Source of the DNA: JALZUR01 sp965205365
GTDB lineage: Bacteria > Bdellovibrionota > Bdellovibrionia > Bdellovibrionales > UBA1609
Length of the DNA: 64,000 nucleotides
Assembly (NCBI GenBank): GCA_965205365.1
Contig: CBDBGT010000013.1
Coordinates: 462,028-526,027, forward strand
Direction: 5' to 3'
The notes beneath the pieces are model-generated. The model searched no databases. It saw nothing but the letters and a program-made list of their open reading frames with translations, and was not told where the DNA came from. Positions 36,257 to 45,413 of the stretch are shown here, piece by piece; the stretch's first letter is position 1, and each line of letters opens with the position of its first letter. The position numbers were made by a program, and so were the translations under genes.

Positions 36257-37255
36257 TTACAGCTTTGGATATGAACTCCAAAGTTCCTCTATCTTATACT
36301 CATACCTTAAATATTCGTAAAACAAATGAACCATTACAGAACCATAATCAATGGCAATCCAATTGGCCTCATCTTGACCATCAACAGCCATGGGCTTAAC
36401 TCCAAACTCGTCTCTAATAAAATCAATGACTTGATCCCCAAGACTCATATTAGCTCTTTTACTTTCAGCCGATGCAACAATAGAGAAATCTGTTATCTGG
36501 TTATCATTTGATAAATCAAAACCTAATAAATTTATACCACCATTTTTCTTCAACACCTGAATAATTTTTTGAGCTAAATGCTCAGAATTGTAATCAACAC
36601 CCTCCTCCACTGTGTAAAGCTTCTTCTTATTAATATAAGTTTCTACTTGAATGGGAACATATTTATTAATAGACTGATTTAATCTAATTCTCTTTCTAAC
36701 ATCAGAAGAACTCATGTCATAATCTTTTAAGCGAATGAAACTAATTTGGCCACCATTTTTTAAAATTGCTGTATAACCATCAAAATCATCTACTTTTTCC
36801 TTTAATCCTTGAGGAAACTCCTCTTTAGACAAAGGAAAAAAATAACCACAACGAGATGTTACAACAATATTTACAAGGTTAATGATTTTATTAAAATCTT
36901 TCCATGAGTCAAAAGTTTTAAACTGATCAAGGCCAATAATAAGATAAAGTAAATCATCAGGGTTTTGGTTCTTTAATGCTTTAACTGTATCTATAGAGTA
37001 GCTAATTCCACCTCTTTGAATTTCATCAGCGTCAACACTCACCTCATCTAAGTAATCTGCAAGCCCTAGCTTTACTAACTCTAGTCTTTCTTCAGGGGTA
37101 GGTTTTTTAATGACTTCTTTACCCGGAGCTTGAAACGCTGGGATAACCCTGACTTCATTAAGCTTCATTTTTTCTTTCACATTTAAAATACTATTAATGT
37201 GTCCAAAATGAATGGGGCTAAATGTGCCACCAAAAACACCTATTTTATTGGCCAT
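36257..37255 (-). CDS. nadD: NadD-RsfS fusion: nicotinate-nucleotide adenylyltransferase + ribosome silencing factor
   Basis: 332 residues with two domains. Residues 1-205 are NadD: GGTFSPIHFGH nucleotide-binding motif at ~9-19 and the late SSSDVRKRI motif. Residues ~215-332 are RsfS (DUF143/RsfA family): SEHLAQKIIQVL, DFSIVASAESKRANMSLGDQV and the WIAIDYGSVMVHLF strand. The two are separate neighbouring genes in most bacteria; here one frame covers both without an internal stop. It makes deamido-NAD and blocks subunit joining under starvation. It overlaps obgE by 11 bases. Confidence 0.92.
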   Translation of the reverse strand: MANKIGVFGGTFSPIHFGHINSILNVKEKMKLNEVRVIPAFQAPGKEVIKKPTPEERLELVKLGLADYLDEVSVDADEIQRGGISYSIDTVKALKNQNPDDLLYLIIGLDQFKTFDSWKDFNKIINLVNIVVTSRCGYFFPLSKEEFPQGLKEKVDDFDGYTAILKNGGQISFIRLKDYDMSSSDVRKRIRLNQSINKYVPIQVETYINKKKLYTVEEGVDYNSEHLAQKIIQVLKKNGGINLLGFDLSNDNQITDFSIVASAESKRANMSLGDQVIDFIRDEFGVKPMAVDGQDEANWIAIDYGSVMVHLFYEYLRYEYKIEELWSSYPKL

Positions 37256-38285
37256 GGTCTCTTATTCCTTCTTCAATCAAATTGTCTTTTAAGGCTTCTA
37301 TATTTTCATGTGATACAGATGAAACCACCATCACTTCAACACCATAATTACGAAACTCATCTACTGCCTCTTTTTGTAGATTCCAGGGGCATATATCTGC
37401 CTTAGTCAAAAGAACTCTCTCTTTTAACTTATCTACTCTTTTTTCACTCTCTTTTATATATTGATTCTCATATTGTTTAAGCTCCTTACGAATAACTGAG
37501 TATCTTTTATAAGGGCTTTCTTCCTCATTAGGGTCTAAAGAAACCAAATGTAGAATTTCACTTGTTCTTTCAATATGCCTTAAAAACCTATATCCCAACC
37601 CCACACCACCTGCAGCTCCTTTAATTAAACCTGGCAGATCTGCAATGACTAACTCTGTGTGCTTATGCTCCATGACTCCTAGCTGAGGGTTTAAAGTAGT
37701 AAACGGATAGGGTGCAATTTTTGGATGAGCTTTTGATAAAACCGAGATCAATGTTGATTTGCCTGCATTGGGAAAGCCCACTAACCCTATATCAGCTAAA
37801 AGTTTTAACTCTAAAACAACCTCCACTGATTGGCCCAAAAGACCACCTTGTGCATATTCTGGCGCCTGCAACCTTGAATTTTTAAAATGCCAATTTCCAA
37901 GACCCCCCTTACCACCCTTTAATAATAAGTGCTTTCCCTCATTGACTACATCAACAACAAGCTCTTTAGTTTTTTTATTTCTAATTTGAGTTCCTAAAGG
38001 AACCGGTAAAACTATATCTTCTCCAGCTTTTCCGTAACACTTAGCCCCAAGCCCTGGCATACCATTTCTAGCAAAATAATTTTTCTTATACTTATAATCT
38101 AAAAGAGTATGCTTACACCTATCCCCCACAATGTAGACATCTCCGCCCCGGCCCCCATCGCCACCATCAGGCCCACCACGTGGAACCTTTGCCTCTTTAC
38201 GAAAACTTACACAACCAGGGCCACCATTACCTGAAGCAATTTTAATCTCAATCTTATCTATAAATAAAGGTACCAAAGTGCTCAT
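37245..38285 (-). CDS. obgE: Obg/CgtA GTPase
   Basis: 346 residues: Obg glycine-rich domain in the first 158 residues (GGPGCVSFRKEA, GGDGGRGGDVY), then the G domain with Walker A GFPNAGKST, switch TTLNPQLG, DLPGLIKGA and a TKAD specificity motif. Involved in late 50S assembly and the stringent response. It lies within the conserved rplU-rpmA-obgE neighbourhood. It lacks the long C-terminal extension of enterobacterial ObgE. Confidence 0.95.
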   Translation of the reverse strand: MSTLVPLFIDKIEIKIASGNGGPGCVSFRKEAKVPRGGPDGGDGGRGGDVYIVGDRCKHTLLDYKYKKNYFARNGMPGLGAKCYGKAGEDIVLPVPLGTQIRNKKTKELVVDVVNEGKHLLLKGGKGGLGNWHFKNSRLQAPEYAQGGLLGQSVEVVLELKLLADIGLVGFPNAGKSTLISVLSKAHPKIAPYPFTTLNPQLGVMEHKHTELVIADLPGLIKGAAGGVGLGYRFLRHIERTSEILHLVSLDPNEEESPYKRYSVIRKELKQYENQYIKESEKRVDKLKERVLLTKADICPWNLQKEAVDEFRNYGVEVMVVSSVSHENIEALKDNLIEEGIRDHGQ

Positions 38286-38383
38286 AATATTAATTCTCTA
38301 ATTTATTTAAATATTTAAGACTTAAAAAAGATATGGCCCCACAAACTGTGCGACCATACTTTTTTTTAAAAAAAATTGAACTA

Positions 38384-38653
38384 TTATGCCACACCATTTT
38401 CTAAGGAATAAACACTCACTCTAAATCTTTTCTTATCCATTCTTTCAAATTCAACTTTTCCCTGAATTTTTGCAAAAATTGTAAAATCCCTACCCATTCC
38501 AACATTATTTCCTGGATGAACTTTTGTTCCACGCTGCCTAATAATAATAGTTCCAGGAAGAACACTCTCTCCACCAAACCTTTTCACACCAAGTCTTTTG
38601 CTTTTACTATCTCTTCCATTTTTTGAACTACCTGCAGCTTTTTTCGATGCCAT
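38384..38653 (-). CDS. rpmA: 50S ribosomal protein L27
   Basis: 89 residues with the L27 core (GSSKNGRDSKSKRLGVK, then GTIIIRQRGTKVHPGNNVGMG). The N-terminus starts MASKKAAGSS directly, with no cleavable extension. GGAG precedes the ATG. Sits between rplU and obgE, as is usual. Confidence 0.97.
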   Translation of the reverse strand: MASKKAAGSSKNGRDSKSKRLGVKRFGGESVLPGTIIIRQRGTKVHPGNNVGMGRDFTIFAKIQGKVEFERMDKKRFRVSVYSLENGVA

Positions 38654-38689
38654 AGCTAAACTCCTATATTTAAATATTGAAAATAATAA

Positions 38690-39055
38690 CTACGCTTTAG
38701 TAGTATAAATTTTAGCTTCTTTATCTGCTTTACTCACGTCACTATTAGGAGAGTGAATACTTTTAATAAACAGCTCTGTAAAACCTTGCCTATGACCTTG
38801 AAGCTTCCTATAACCTTGTCTTCTTTTCTTTTTAAGAACCATGATTTTTGAACGTCTTGCTTGCTTAGCAACAACCGCCATTACAAATGCCTTATCCACC
38901 ATTGGTGTCCCAATAAACGTCTCATCTCCACCCACCAATAAAACTTCCTTAATACTAATCTCAACTCCAACTTCTTCATTAAGCTTCTCAACTTTCAATG
39001 AGTCACCAGCTTTAACACGATATTGTTTTCCTCCTGATTTTAAAATAGCGTACAC
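38690..39055 (-). CDS. rplU: 50S ribosomal protein L21
   Basis: 121 residues starting YAILKSGGKQYRV after the initiator, with the C-terminal KKKRRQGYRKLQGHRQGFTEL signature type of L21. The open frame extends to an ATG at 39070, but that ATG is embedded in the AGGAGG Shine-Dalgarno; the true start is GTG 39055, six bases after it. First gene of the operon running down to the LolA-like gene. It carries a C-terminal extension of about 15 residues. Confidence 0.96.
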   Translation of the reverse strand: MYAILKSGGKQYRVKAGDSLKVEKLNEEVGVEISIKEVLLVGGDETFIGTPMVDKAFVMAVVAKQARRSKIMVLKKKRRQGYRKLQGHRQGFTELFIKSIHSPNSDVSKADKEAKIYTTKA

Positions 39056-39136
39056 AAACCACCTCCTCATAAAAGCTTGTTTCTGCCATGGACCTAGACA
39101 CTTGTCAATTTAACTAAGCCTTATAAAATAAATTAT

Positions 39137-40099
39137 TCAATAAAATTGATAAGTTGCACTAACCCCTGTAAACCATGGAGTGTGCCCATAAAATTCACCA
39201 TCAATAATGTAAGCACCTTCATCTTTAGACGACGTTTGATAAGAGACATAAGCCGAACTAACCCACTTACCTCCAAGACTCACAAAAGAAAAACTTGTAG
39301 ACAGCTCATGTTGATATTTGCATATTTTATCACCAAAACCAGTAGAAGAGTCACAATAATTCATGCTTAGGCCAAAGTGAAGAGCTCTATGTTTAATTAT
39401 ATATTTTCTCATCTTAAAGCGAACCCCATAGCGCCCTACAATTGGATCCACTCTAGGATAAAATTTTAAGATAAAATCTTGAATATCAAAATCCGTATTC
39501 AGCAACTTCCCATCACTACCGCCAAAACTATCCAAATCTAAACTTGATGCTCCAGCATCAACAGTCTGCTCTAAAAGCCAAATCTTTGCCTTTTGATTAA
39601 GGTTAAGTTTAGTTTTTTTATAGGGCTCAGTTATACGATCCCTAAGCCCATATAAAATAGGCTTCCTAATTTCTCGCCAAAATGCAGAACTTAAACTCTT
39701 ATTATTTTCAACCACCTGAAACCCTATATCTCTTAAAGCTCTTGCTATACGAACTCTTCTTTTCACAACAAGCCTACTCACTTTAGTGTCAGGACCCCAC
39801 CCAAGCCCTTGGAGTAGGTCCTTAGATTTAAAATTTCTATAGTTCAAGGCATTGACTTCATCTTCTTGTGGTGTGGCAATGCTTACAATTTCAGGAGCAA
39901 ACAAACGAGAGTTTCTTTCTCGCTGATATAAATACCCTTCATAATAATTTGGACTTGAAATACACAAGCCCCCACAAGTGCTTCTCTCCCCTAAGGGATA
40001 AACTTCATCACGATAAAATCCCCCACTGTCTTCATAAGCAAAAATATGAAAAACAAAACTCAGTAAAATAAAAACAGTTATGCTTCTGATATAAGCCAT
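39137..40099 (-). CDS. Secreted outer-membrane-like hypothetical protein
   Basis: 320 residues with a signal peptide (core VFILLSFVFHIF). A middle Lys/Arg-rich region is followed by a C-terminal half with alternating aromatic strands ending in ...SATYQFY, a terminal aromatic signature typical of barrel proteins recognised by BamA. Two cysteine pairs (CGGLC; CDSS...CKYQ) may form disulfides. ATG 40099 is chosen over GTG 40102. No family recognised. It sits just upstream of rplU but with a 67-bp gap. Confidence 0.6.
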   Translation of the reverse strand: MAYIRSITVFILLSFVFHIFAYEDSGGFYRDEVYPLGERSTCGGLCISSPNYYEGYLYQRERNSRLFAPEIVSIATPQEDEVNALNYRNFKSKDLLQGLGWGPDTKVSRLVVKRRVRIARALRDIGFQVVENNKSLSSAFWREIRKPILYGLRDRITEPYKKTKLNLNQKAKIWLLEQTVDAGASSLDLDSFGGSDGKLLNTDFDIQDFILKFYPRVDPIVGRYGVRFKMRKYIIKHRALHFGLSMNYCDSSTGFGDKICKYQHELSTSFSFVSLGGKWVSSAYVSYQTSSKDEGAYIIDGEFYGHTPWFTGVSATYQFY

Positions 40100-40197
40100 C
40101 ACATATCTATAATCGGTTTTACTCTATTTAGTCTTAATATTTAAATTTAAAAAAACGCCCTAAATAGGCCCGAATTGACTCATTATTACGACACTAA

Positions 40198-40617
40198 GAG
40201 GCTGTATGGCGTTTTATTAGGGTTTCACTTGGTCTAGACTCTAAACCCTATATACGACACCAAGAAGTTGATAATTACGCCATACTATCTACATATGAGA
40301 CATCTGATAAAATCAAGAAAAAAAAGATCTTAAATCACGCAAAACTCATCACAAAAAAACCCAGAAAGTGTCTCATCAAAAGATTAAAAAAACTTGCTAG
40401 TAATAAAGAAAGTCCCATTAAAAAAGAATCAAGACGTCCACTTGTTTACTCACGTTCTAAGCTTATTTCTTATATCAAGTTTTTATGGATGGAGATGGAA
40501 AAGATCTCAGCTAAGGGAATGAAGGAAGCAATGCCTCATTGGCTCCCAAAGTATAAAGACTGTCTTAGACAGATACCGTTGCTCACTGTGGAAATAGCCC
40601 AGCAGGTCTCTTTATAA
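40198..40617 (+). pseudogene. Integrase-core transposase fragment
   Basis: A 140-codon open frame without a usable early start. The C-terminal half carries WMEMEKISAKGMKEAMPHWL, which resembles the segment (W.x2-g.rLK.alP.WL) found before the catalytic core in an integrase-type transposase group. It stops at 40617 without any DDE core. The rest of 40103-40724 holds no other recognised gene; the last 100 bases end in the rng 3' flank. Confidence 0.55.
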
Positions 40618-40724
40618 GTTTTCTTAAAGTGACTGATATTTTTTACCACATGGACTTAAGAGTAGGGCCACTAAAAAAGGGCACAAACTCTAACAACCTT
40701 AGGCTCTTATAACGCAGATTAAAT

Positions 40725-42245
40725 TTATTTTAAACTCACTGTAAACTCTTCAATGTGAAGCTTATGGTTCACTTTAAAAACCACAGAGCTTTTAAGTTTT
40801 AATTCAATAAAATCAAGGGTCAAAGCATCTTCTTCATAGATCCAATCTGCCACATCAGAATGGCATTCAACATAAGCTTTTGAAGAAGTTTTCACCCCTT
40901 CAGCTTCACGCTCTAGGGCCCTAAAAATTTCATTAGCTACTGTCATTCTACGCTTAATATAGCCTTTTCCATCACAATATGTACAAGACTTTGTAAGAAT
41001 TGAAACTAAGCTTGGTCGTATTCTTTTTCTTGTCATTTCAACCAAACCAAATTCAGAAATTTCTGTGATTTTTGTTTTAGCTTTATCTAGCTCTAATTCA
41101 TCTTTAAATAAGTTAAAAACCTGCTCCTTGTGGGCCTCTTTTTCCATATCAATAAAATCTACAATTATAATTCCACCACAATTTCTAATTCTAAGCTGAT
41201 GAGCAATTTCTTGAGCCGCCTCTAAATTAGTTTGAAGAATTGTTTCACCTAAATCCTTTTTACCAAGAAAGCGACCTGTGTTCACATCAATAACAACTAA
41301 TGCCTCGGCCTCGTCAAAAACCAAATAACCTCCTGATTTAAGCCAAATCCTTCTTCCTAAAGACCTTTTAATTTCTAAATCAATATTATAAGCATCAAAC
41401 AGTGCCTGAGGTTTACTGTAAAATTCTGTAATATTTTTAAATTTAGGCATGAATTGATTGATGAATGCAGTAGTTTTCTTATAGCTCTTACGCTCATCAA
41501 TAATTATTTTTAAAACCTCTGAAGTTAAATTATCTCGAACAGCACGAAGCTCTAAATCTAAATCTCTATAAAAGCAGCCCGGAGTTTTTCTTTTTTCATA
41601 GCTCTTTGAAACATCTTTCCAAAGACGATTTAAATAATCCAAATCTCCTATTATTTGTTCTCTAGACAACCCCTCTGCAGCAGTTCTTACGATTACACCC
41701 CCAAGGGGCTTAGCTTTTTCAATAATACCTTTTAACCGGTTTCGCTCTTCTTCTTGTTCAATTTTTTTAGAAATTCCTAAATGAGAAATATTGGGCAGGT
41801 ATACTATGGTTCTACCTGGTAAGGAAATATGGGTTGTAATTCTAGCGCCCTTTGTTCCTAAGGGATCTTTTGCAACCTGACATAAAATCATTTGCCCTTG
41901 TTTTAAAAGATCTTGAATAGGTGTTTTATGCTCTACTTGAGATGATTCAAATAGCTGAACTGGCAAACCCGCCTCATCAACCACAGCCTCCTCAAACTCT
42001 TCCACATCGGCCACTTCTTTTGCTAAAACATCCCCTACGTGTAAAAATGCTGATCGCTTAAGACCTATGTCTACAAAAGCCGCCTGCATTCCAGGCAAAA
42101 CTCTTTCAACTCGACCCTTATAGATGCCGCCAACTAAAGTTGGGAAAGTGCTTTGATCAATTTGCAAATCAATGAGCCTATTGTTGTCTAAAAACGCGAC
42201 TCTAGTCTGGTTAGGCCTAATATTAACAAGAATTTTTTTACTCAT
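40725..42245 (-). CDS. rng: Ribonuclease G (RNase E/G family)
   Basis: 506 residues: S1 domain at the N-terminus (GIYKGRVERVLPGMQAAFVDIG), the catalytic core with VIDVNTGRF and GGIIIVDFIDM (Mg-binding aspartates), and the zinc-link CTYCDGKGY near residue 420. There is no long scaffold tail, so RNase G rather than RNase E. AAGG precedes the ATG. Divergent from pilT; the 81-bp gap holds both promoters. Confidence 0.92.
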   Translation of the reverse strand: MSKKILVNIRPNQTRVAFLDNNRLIDLQIDQSTFPTLVGGIYKGRVERVLPGMQAAFVDIGLKRSAFLHVGDVLAKEVADVEEFEEAVVDEAGLPVQLFESSQVEHKTPIQDLLKQGQMILCQVAKDPLGTKGARITTHISLPGRTIVYLPNISHLGISKKIEQEEERNRLKGIIEKAKPLGGVIVRTAAEGLSREQIIGDLDYLNRLWKDVSKSYEKRKTPGCFYRDLDLELRAVRDNLTSEVLKIIIDERKSYKKTTAFINQFMPKFKNITEFYSKPQALFDAYNIDLEIKRSLGRRIWLKSGGYLVFDEAEALVVIDVNTGRFLGKKDLGETILQTNLEAAQEIAHQLRIRNCGGIIIVDFIDMEKEAHKEQVFNLFKDELELDKAKTKITEISEFGLVEMTRKRIRPSLVSILTKSCTYCDGKGYIKRRMTVANEIFRALEREAEGVKTSSKAYVECHSDVADWIYEEDALTLDFIELKLKSSVVFKVNHKLHIEEFTVSLK

Positions 42246-42326
42246 AATACCTTATAACGCCTATTCTAGACTAAATAAAAGTACTTATTTGTGCCGATTA
42301 GATTTTAGAACTAGGAAAGGGGCTTT

Positions 42327-43367
42327 ATGGCACAAATTGATGAACTTTTTAAAATTATGGTCCAAAAAGAGGCTTCAGATTTACATATTACAACTGGAGA
42401 GCCTCCTTATTTTAGAATTCATGGTGAAATAATAAGAACACAGTATAAAACTTTTACTAACAATGAAGTTAAATCACTTATTTTTGAAATATTAACAGAG
42501 CGACAAAAAGCTAATTTTAAAAAAAACTGGGAGTTAGATTTTGCTTATTCTTTAAAAGACCATGGCAGGTTTAGATGTAACCTCTTTATGCAAAGGCGTG
42601 GACTAGGGGCTGCATTCAGAAGCATTCCAGATAAAATTATGACCCTAAAAAGCTTAGGCCTTCCTAAAAGTTTAACCGAACTCTGCCAAGTTCATAAAGG
42701 CTTAATTCTTGTTACAGGGGCAACAGGAAGTGGTAAATCAACTACACTTACAGCCTTAATTGATCACATTAATAAAACTCAAGCTAAACATATTATTACA
42801 ATTGAAGATCCCATAGAGTTTATTCATTTAAGTCAACAGTCTTTAATCAATCAAAGAGAAGTTGAAAATCACACAAAATCTTTTAACGCCGCACTAAGAT
42901 CCGCACTCCGTGAAGATCCAGACATTATTTTAGTCGGTGAAATGCGTGATATAGAAACCATTCAGCTAGCCATCACTGCAGCGGAAACTGGTCATTTAGT
43001 TTTTGGAACACTACACACAAACACTGCTGTTCACACGGTCAATAGACTTATAGATGTATTTCCTCAAGGGCAACAAAAACAAATTCAAACTATGCTTGCA
43101 GAAAGTTTAAGAGGTATAATCACACAACGCCTTCTTCCTAAGGTAAACGGAGGTCGTATAGCGGCCATGGAAGTTTTAGTAAACAACATGGCCATATCAA
43201 ATCTAATTCGTGAAGGAAAGGCTTTTCAAATTTTATCTACAATGCAGACAGGAAGAGTAGATGGTATGCTGACCATGGAGTATTATGTTCAACAGCTTTT
43301 AACTAAAGGTTTAATAACTGAATATACAGCATCTAAATGTTTAGAGCGCACTGTGCGCGCCGCATAA
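42327..43367 (+). CDS. pilT: Type IV pilus retraction ATPase PilT
   Basis: 346 residues. PilT-type hexameric ATPase: N-terminal PAS-like domain (DLHITTGEPPYFRIHGEI), Walker A GATGSGKSTT, Asp box TIEDPIEF, Walker B DIILVGEMRD, His box FGTLHTNTAVHTV and the AIRNLIRE-like helix near the end (SNLIREGK). It powers pilus retraction. AAAGGGG lies before the ATG. Retraction ATPases are important for surface motility and prey or host contact in this type of bacterium. Confidence 0.93.
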   Translation: MAQIDELFKIMVQKEASDLHITTGEPPYFRIHGEIIRTQYKTFTNNEVKSLIFEILTERQKANFKKNWELDFAYSLKDHGRFRCNLFMQRRGLGAAFRSIPDKIMTLKSLGLPKSLTELCQVHKGLILVTGATGSGKSTTLTALIDHINKTQAKHIITIEDPIEFIHLSQQSLINQREVENHTKSFNAALRSALREDPDIILVGEMRDIETIQLAITAAETGHLVFGTLHTNTAVHTVNRLIDVFPQGQQKQIQTMLAESLRGIITQRLLPKVNGGRIAAMEVLVNNMAISNLIREGKAFQILSTMQTGRVDGMLTMEYYVQQLLTKGLITEYTASKCLERTVRAA

Positions 43368-43417
43368 CAACCATTTAACTATGTCCATTTAAAGCAATAA
43401 AAAGTAATCATGTGCCT

Positions 43418-44065
43418 ATGAATTTAAATACTTTCATAGACCACACGTTACTTAAAAACACAGCTTCTCAAGCTGACTTTAATAACCTTATCACTGAAGC
43501 TATGACCTATGAATTTTTTTCTGTTTGCATTCCACCACATATGGTAAAACACACTCATAGAAAATTAAGCAATAGCCGTATAAAAACCTGCTCTGTTGCA
43601 GGTTTTCCATTTGGATACAATACTCTTGAAAACAAAAAAAATGAAATCAATCATTTATACTCTATTGGATGTGATGAGGTTGATGTGGTTTTAAATATTT
43701 CAAACATACAAGATAAAAATTGGAGCCTAGTTAGAGATGAGTTTCAGGTTTTTTCAAATTTTTCCAAAAAAAAATGCTTAAAAGTAATTATTGAATCTGG
43801 GATTTTATCAAAGGATGAGATTATAAAAATCTGTGAAATCACTGCCAAGCACCCAGTAACGTTTTTAAAAACTTCCACAGGTTTTGCAAAAACACACTCA
43901 ACACTTAATGCCGTTAAAATTATGCGCACAAACTTACCTAAAGAAATTTTAATCAAAGCAAGTGGTGGAATTAAAAATCAAAGCCAAGCACTAGCCTTTA
44001 TAGACGCTGGCGCAAGCCGCCTTGGATGCAGTGAAAGTATCAATATTATAAAGGAAGATACTTAA
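43418..44065 (+). CDS. deoC: Deoxyribose-phosphate aldolase
   Basis: 215 residues, TIM barrel. The N-terminal IDHTLLKNTAS motif, the catalytic Schiff-base lysine in FLKTSTGF and the second lysine in IKASGGIK are all present. It cleaves 2-deoxyribose-5-phosphate to acetaldehyde and glyceraldehyde-3-phosphate. ATG 43418 is preferred over GTG 43412. First gene of a nucleoside-salvage operon, one base before the pyrimidine phosphorylase. Confidence 0.94.
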   Translation: MNLNTFIDHTLLKNTASQADFNNLITEAMTYEFFSVCIPPHMVKHTHRKLSNSRIKTCSVAGFPFGYNTLENKKNEINHLYSIGCDEVDVVLNISNIQDKNWSLVRDEFQVFSNFSKKKCLKVIIESGILSKDEIIKICEITAKHPVTFLKTSTGFAKTHSTLNAVKIMRTNLPKEILIKASGGIKNQSQALAFIDAGASRLGCSESINIIKEDT

Positions 44066-44066
44066 T

Positions 44067-45386
44067 ATGTATAATATCCCCACATCTCTTCTTATCCGAA
44101 AGGTACAAACAAAAACACCTTTAACAAAAGAAGAGATAACAAGCCTCATCCACGGTTTTGAAAAGGGAGCTGTTCCTGAATATCAAATGTCTGCTTTTTT
44201 AATGGCTGTATATTATCAAGGTTTTTCAAAATCTGAAAAAAATTCTTTAACAAAAGCCTTATTAACATCAGGACACCAAATAGTATGGCCCAATGATGGA
44301 AACTACGTAGACAAACACAGCACCGGTGGTACTGGAGACAAAACAAGTTTAATCCTAGCCCCCTTACTTGCAGCTTTAGGCTATAAAATTCCTATGATGT
44401 CAGGACGTGGCCTCGGCCATACAGGTGGAACACTTGATAAACTAGAAAGTATGAAAGGACTAAGGACTAATCTTTCTTTAAAAGAATTTAAAAACCTTAC
44501 ACATGAACATAAAGTTTCTTTTACAGGGCAAACTAAAGAACTCTGCCCAGCAGATAAAAAACTCTACGCTTTACGTAATGTAACCTGTACGGTCTCATCT
44601 CTTCCTCTAATTACTGCAAGTATTGTATCTAAGAAAATAGCTGAAGGTGTTAAGGGCTTAGTTTATGACGTTAAAACTGGCAGCGGTGCTTTTATGAAAA
44701 ATTTTCAAGATACAAGGGCTTTAGCCTTATCTCTTGTAGAAACCTCTAAGGAACTTGGTGCAAAAGCTGTGGCCTTAATTAGTGATATGTCTCAACCTCT
44801 AGGTCGATATGTTGGAAACACTTGTGAGGTGTATGAGTGTTTTAAAATCATGGAAGCTCCTAACGAGCATTACGAAGAGTTTAAAGACACCATTGAGCTT
44901 ACCCTACATCTAGCAGCACGGCTTATGAGTTTATATGAAGGGCAAGAAAACTATAGTGCCTTATATCAACGAGCCAGAAACTGCTTATGGTCAAAAAAAC
45001 CTTTAACAATTGCGACTAATATTTTTAAAGCTCAGGGGTGGGATGGCTCATACCCTAAACTTCATTCTCAATATCTTGATTGGTCACTAGGAGAAACTGG
45101 TTATATCCTCGCAATGGAAAATGAAACCATTGGCTGGGCCAGTGTTGCCCTAGGCGTGGGAAGAAAAACTTTAACTGATAACATTGATTCTTCTGTTGGA
45201 TTTTACTTTTATAAAAAAATTGGAGATGAACTTAAAAAAAACCAGCCACTTATTAGAATATTTTATTCAGATGAAAAAAAACTCAAAGCCTCAATTAAAC
45301 TTTTAGAAACAGCTTTTACATTTTCAAAAACTTCAGTTCCTAAACCTAAATTAATTCAAGAAATCATTTACAATGAACAACATTAA
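44067..45386 (+). CDS. deoA: Pyrimidine-nucleoside/thymidine phosphorylase
   Basis: 439 residues. The family signature SGRGLGHTGGTLDKLES (residues ~112-128) and the phosphate-loop KHSTGGTGDKTSL are present. It frees bases from thymidine or uridine, giving (deoxy)ribose-1-phosphate, and acts upstream of DeoC. Whether it is thymidine-specific (deoA) or broader (pdp) cannot be told by eye. Starts one base after deoC. Confidence 0.92.
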   Translation: MYNIPTSLLIRKVQTKTPLTKEEITSLIHGFEKGAVPEYQMSAFLMAVYYQGFSKSEKNSLTKALLTSGHQIVWPNDGNYVDKHSTGGTGDKTSLILAPLLAALGYKIPMMSGRGLGHTGGTLDKLESMKGLRTNLSLKEFKNLTHEHKVSFTGQTKELCPADKKLYALRNVTCTVSSLPLITASIVSKKIAEGVKGLVYDVKTGSGAFMKNFQDTRALALSLVETSKELGAKAVALISDMSQPLGRYVGNTCEVYECFKIMEAPNEHYEEFKDTIELTLHLAARLMSLYEGQENYSALYQRARNCLWSKKPLTIATNIFKAQGWDGSYPKLHSQYLDWSLGETGYILAMENETIGWASVALGVGRKTLTDNIDSSVGFYFYKKIGDELKKNQPLIRIFYSDEKKLKASIKLLETAFTFSKTSVPKPKLIQEIIYNEQH

Positions 45387-45413
45387 AATAAGGAAAAATA
45401 TACACGGCTGCCT

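Noticed and set aside
39056..39070. ATG at 39070 as the rplU start
   Set aside because: The ATG overlaps the AGGAGG ribosome site; GTG 39055 has ideal spacing and gives the canonical L21 start.
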